From: Didymodactylos carnosus
Taxonomy: Eukaryota > Rotifera > Eurotatoria > Philodinida > Philodinidae
Reading direction: 5' to 3'
NCBI GenBank assembly: GCA_905250885.1
Contig: CAJNOQ010000180.1
Span: forward strand, 1-62,657
DNA: 62,657 nt
How positions within the stretch are numbered: the stretch's first letter is position 1; each line of letters opens with the position of its first letter. Shown one piece after another: positions 61,452 to 62,657 of the stretch. Position numbers and translations under genes: made by a program. The notes under the pieces were generated by a model, which saw only the letters and a program-made list of their open reading frames with translations, was not told the origin of the DNA and made no database searches.

Positions 61452-62249
61452 TTGGGTGCATCATAAAGAATAAGTCTCTCAGTATTTTCTATTTTTCTCG
61501 TATTCCTTTAGGATCCTAAGATTAGTGCTTTTTTTTTTACAAGATGCGCCTCGAAATATTCTACAAAACTATACTAAACTTTAATTTCATAACTTCAATC
61601 AAGAAAACTACGTACATTATACGAAAGGCGAAAACTTTGTAAATTTGGTATTTTTTTTCGACTTGAATTTTTTTTCTTCTGCTATTCTTTCCGTTAAAAA
61701 GTGTAGCAAAAGTGAGAACGCAGTTCTTTTTGAATTTTTGAATGTGGTCTTTCTTGTAGTCTGTAAAAAGAGTTTTTAGCACAGATGGTGTGCTGAAGAA
61801 CGAAGTTTCAAAAATATATTAAAAATAGTCAGCTCCCAGTTTTCAACAATGTGCTCAAGCAAGAAGCGGAAAACATGATCGAAATTTTGATTTTGCAGTT
61901 GGGCAGAGAAGAGTCATCATTTCTGATCAAAGCAAAACAAACCGGATAGAAAAATCTTTTGTTTTAGTGGAGTTATGGGACCCCTACTGAAGGCACCATT
62001 ATATTCAGAATTTAGAAAATTAATGAAAAAGTATGTGACAATCGACAGAAAAATGATTATTTCTCCATGGGTTTTGATGTGAAAAAATGTGAAGTGTAGC
62101 TAAGAGATAGAGCGAAGTCAACGCCACAAAATATGGCTGATTCAAGTTTTCTTTCTTTCAAAAAGTTAACACGGGCTAATCCTAGGATCCTAAAGGAACA
62201 CGAGAAAAATAGAAAATAGAGGCAAGCTCATTCATTATGACGCATCCGA
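61452..62249. mobile_element. Tc1/mariner-like non-autonomous element, 798 bp, in LRRC40
   Basis: Inverted ends start TTGGGTGCATCATAA (61452) and finish TTATGACGCATCCGA (62249), each flanked by TA (61450-61451, 62250-62251). The arms pair for about 80 bp, including 'ttttctatttttctcgt.tt' and CCTTTAGGATCCTA. It begins 42 bp after the last visible LRRC40 exon, probably in an intron. No transposase motif inside. Confidence 0.78.
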
Positions 62250-62471
62250 TACATACTCACCAAACAAGTGTTTTCATGACATTTCTGTTCTCGAGACAAA
62301 TATTCCTGGATGACAAGCACCCTCACAAGTGACTTTTACTCGCTGAAGACAGACGTATGAGCTCATTTTTATACGAAACAGAATGTTTAACCACTCACTC
62401 ATAGGGTCCTGCTGGTCTCACTTCTTCACATCACTCGTCCGAATACTGATTCTCATTGATCTTTCAATTAG

Positions 62472-62625
62472 CCCCCCCCCCCATAATAGAAGCCCCCCGG
62501 GGGCTTGTATTTGGTCTTCAGAGCTTTGGTCGTGTTCCGCTGGGGAAAACAGAAAATTCTGCTGGAGAGACCTCTGAAAGGGGGGCTTCTAATATGCGAG
62601 GGCTTCTATTATGGGGGGGGGGGGG
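62472..62625. mobile_element. Inverted-repeat element ending in poly-C / poly-G
   Basis: Begins with C11 then ATAATAGAAGCCCCC and ends GGGCTTCTATTATGG followed by a G run of 13. The centre is less AT-rich than the surroundings and contains 'ccccccgggggctt' and 'ggggggcttct' words. Homopolymer ends this long are unusual and are also prone to assembly error. Confidence 0.6.
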
Positions 62626-62657
62626 TTTTTGTGGGGGGTGACTATTTTTAATTTATT

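Overview
This window is eukaryotic nuclear DNA. It is AT-rich, and its genes are cut by many short GT-AG introns, mostly 45-90 bp. The proteins are clear animal orthologues: a G-alpha subunit, C7orf25/UPF0415, SLC9A8/NHE8, a Tudor protein, TOPBP1, FBXO36 and LRRC40. One intronless ATP-grasp gene looks bacterial or fungal in type. Many coding starts lie just downstream of a 3' splice acceptor-like AG, as spliced-leader trans-splicing would give. Together these suggest a bdelloid rotifer. That is inference: no rRNA, mitochondrial or telomeric marker is present to prove it.

Layout. 1-3281: no gene; degraded repeats. 3282-6423 (+): G-alpha subunit, 10 exons, 358 aa. 7909-9690 (-): C7orf25/UPF0415 homologue, 9 exons, 425 aa. 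11264-12367 (+): single-exon RimK-type ATP-grasp protein, 367 aa. 12368-23546: an 11-kb gene desert packed with inverted-repeat (fold-back/MITE-like) elements, a reverse-transcriptase relic, an element carrying eight CAAGATCTTG-type palindromes, and a dispersed short repeat family. 23547-26443 (+): NHE8-type Na+/H+ exchanger, 4 exons, 774 aa. 27354-35209 (-): large Tudor-domain protein, 10 exons, 1582 aa. 36368-44528 (-): TOPBP1, 18 exons, 1475 aa, with BRCT6 apparently missing. 46271-48057 (+): FBXO36 homologue, divergent from TOPBP1. 48577-49476 (-): single-exon four-TM protein. 49477-52582: transposon-derived spacer. 52583-54979 (-): C2H2 zinc-finger protein, 8 exons, 579 aa. 54980-58775: spacer with repeats and a very clean hAT-like MITE. 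58776-61409 (+): LRRC40, 10 exons visible, 3' end beyond the window. 61410-62657: LRRC40 intron or flank with a mariner-like element and a poly-C/poly-G terminated inverted-repeat element.

The genes do not form a pathway. The multi-exon models were built by joining exons at GT-AG borders. Reading phase was checked at every junction and family motifs were followed across the joins, so I trust them at gene level even though no transcript evidence is available. The main interest is the diversity of small non-autonomous DNA transposons (several with target-site duplications visible), the possible horizontal acquisition of the ATP-grasp gene, the widespread acceptor-next-to-ATG pattern, and the altered domain set of TOPBP1.
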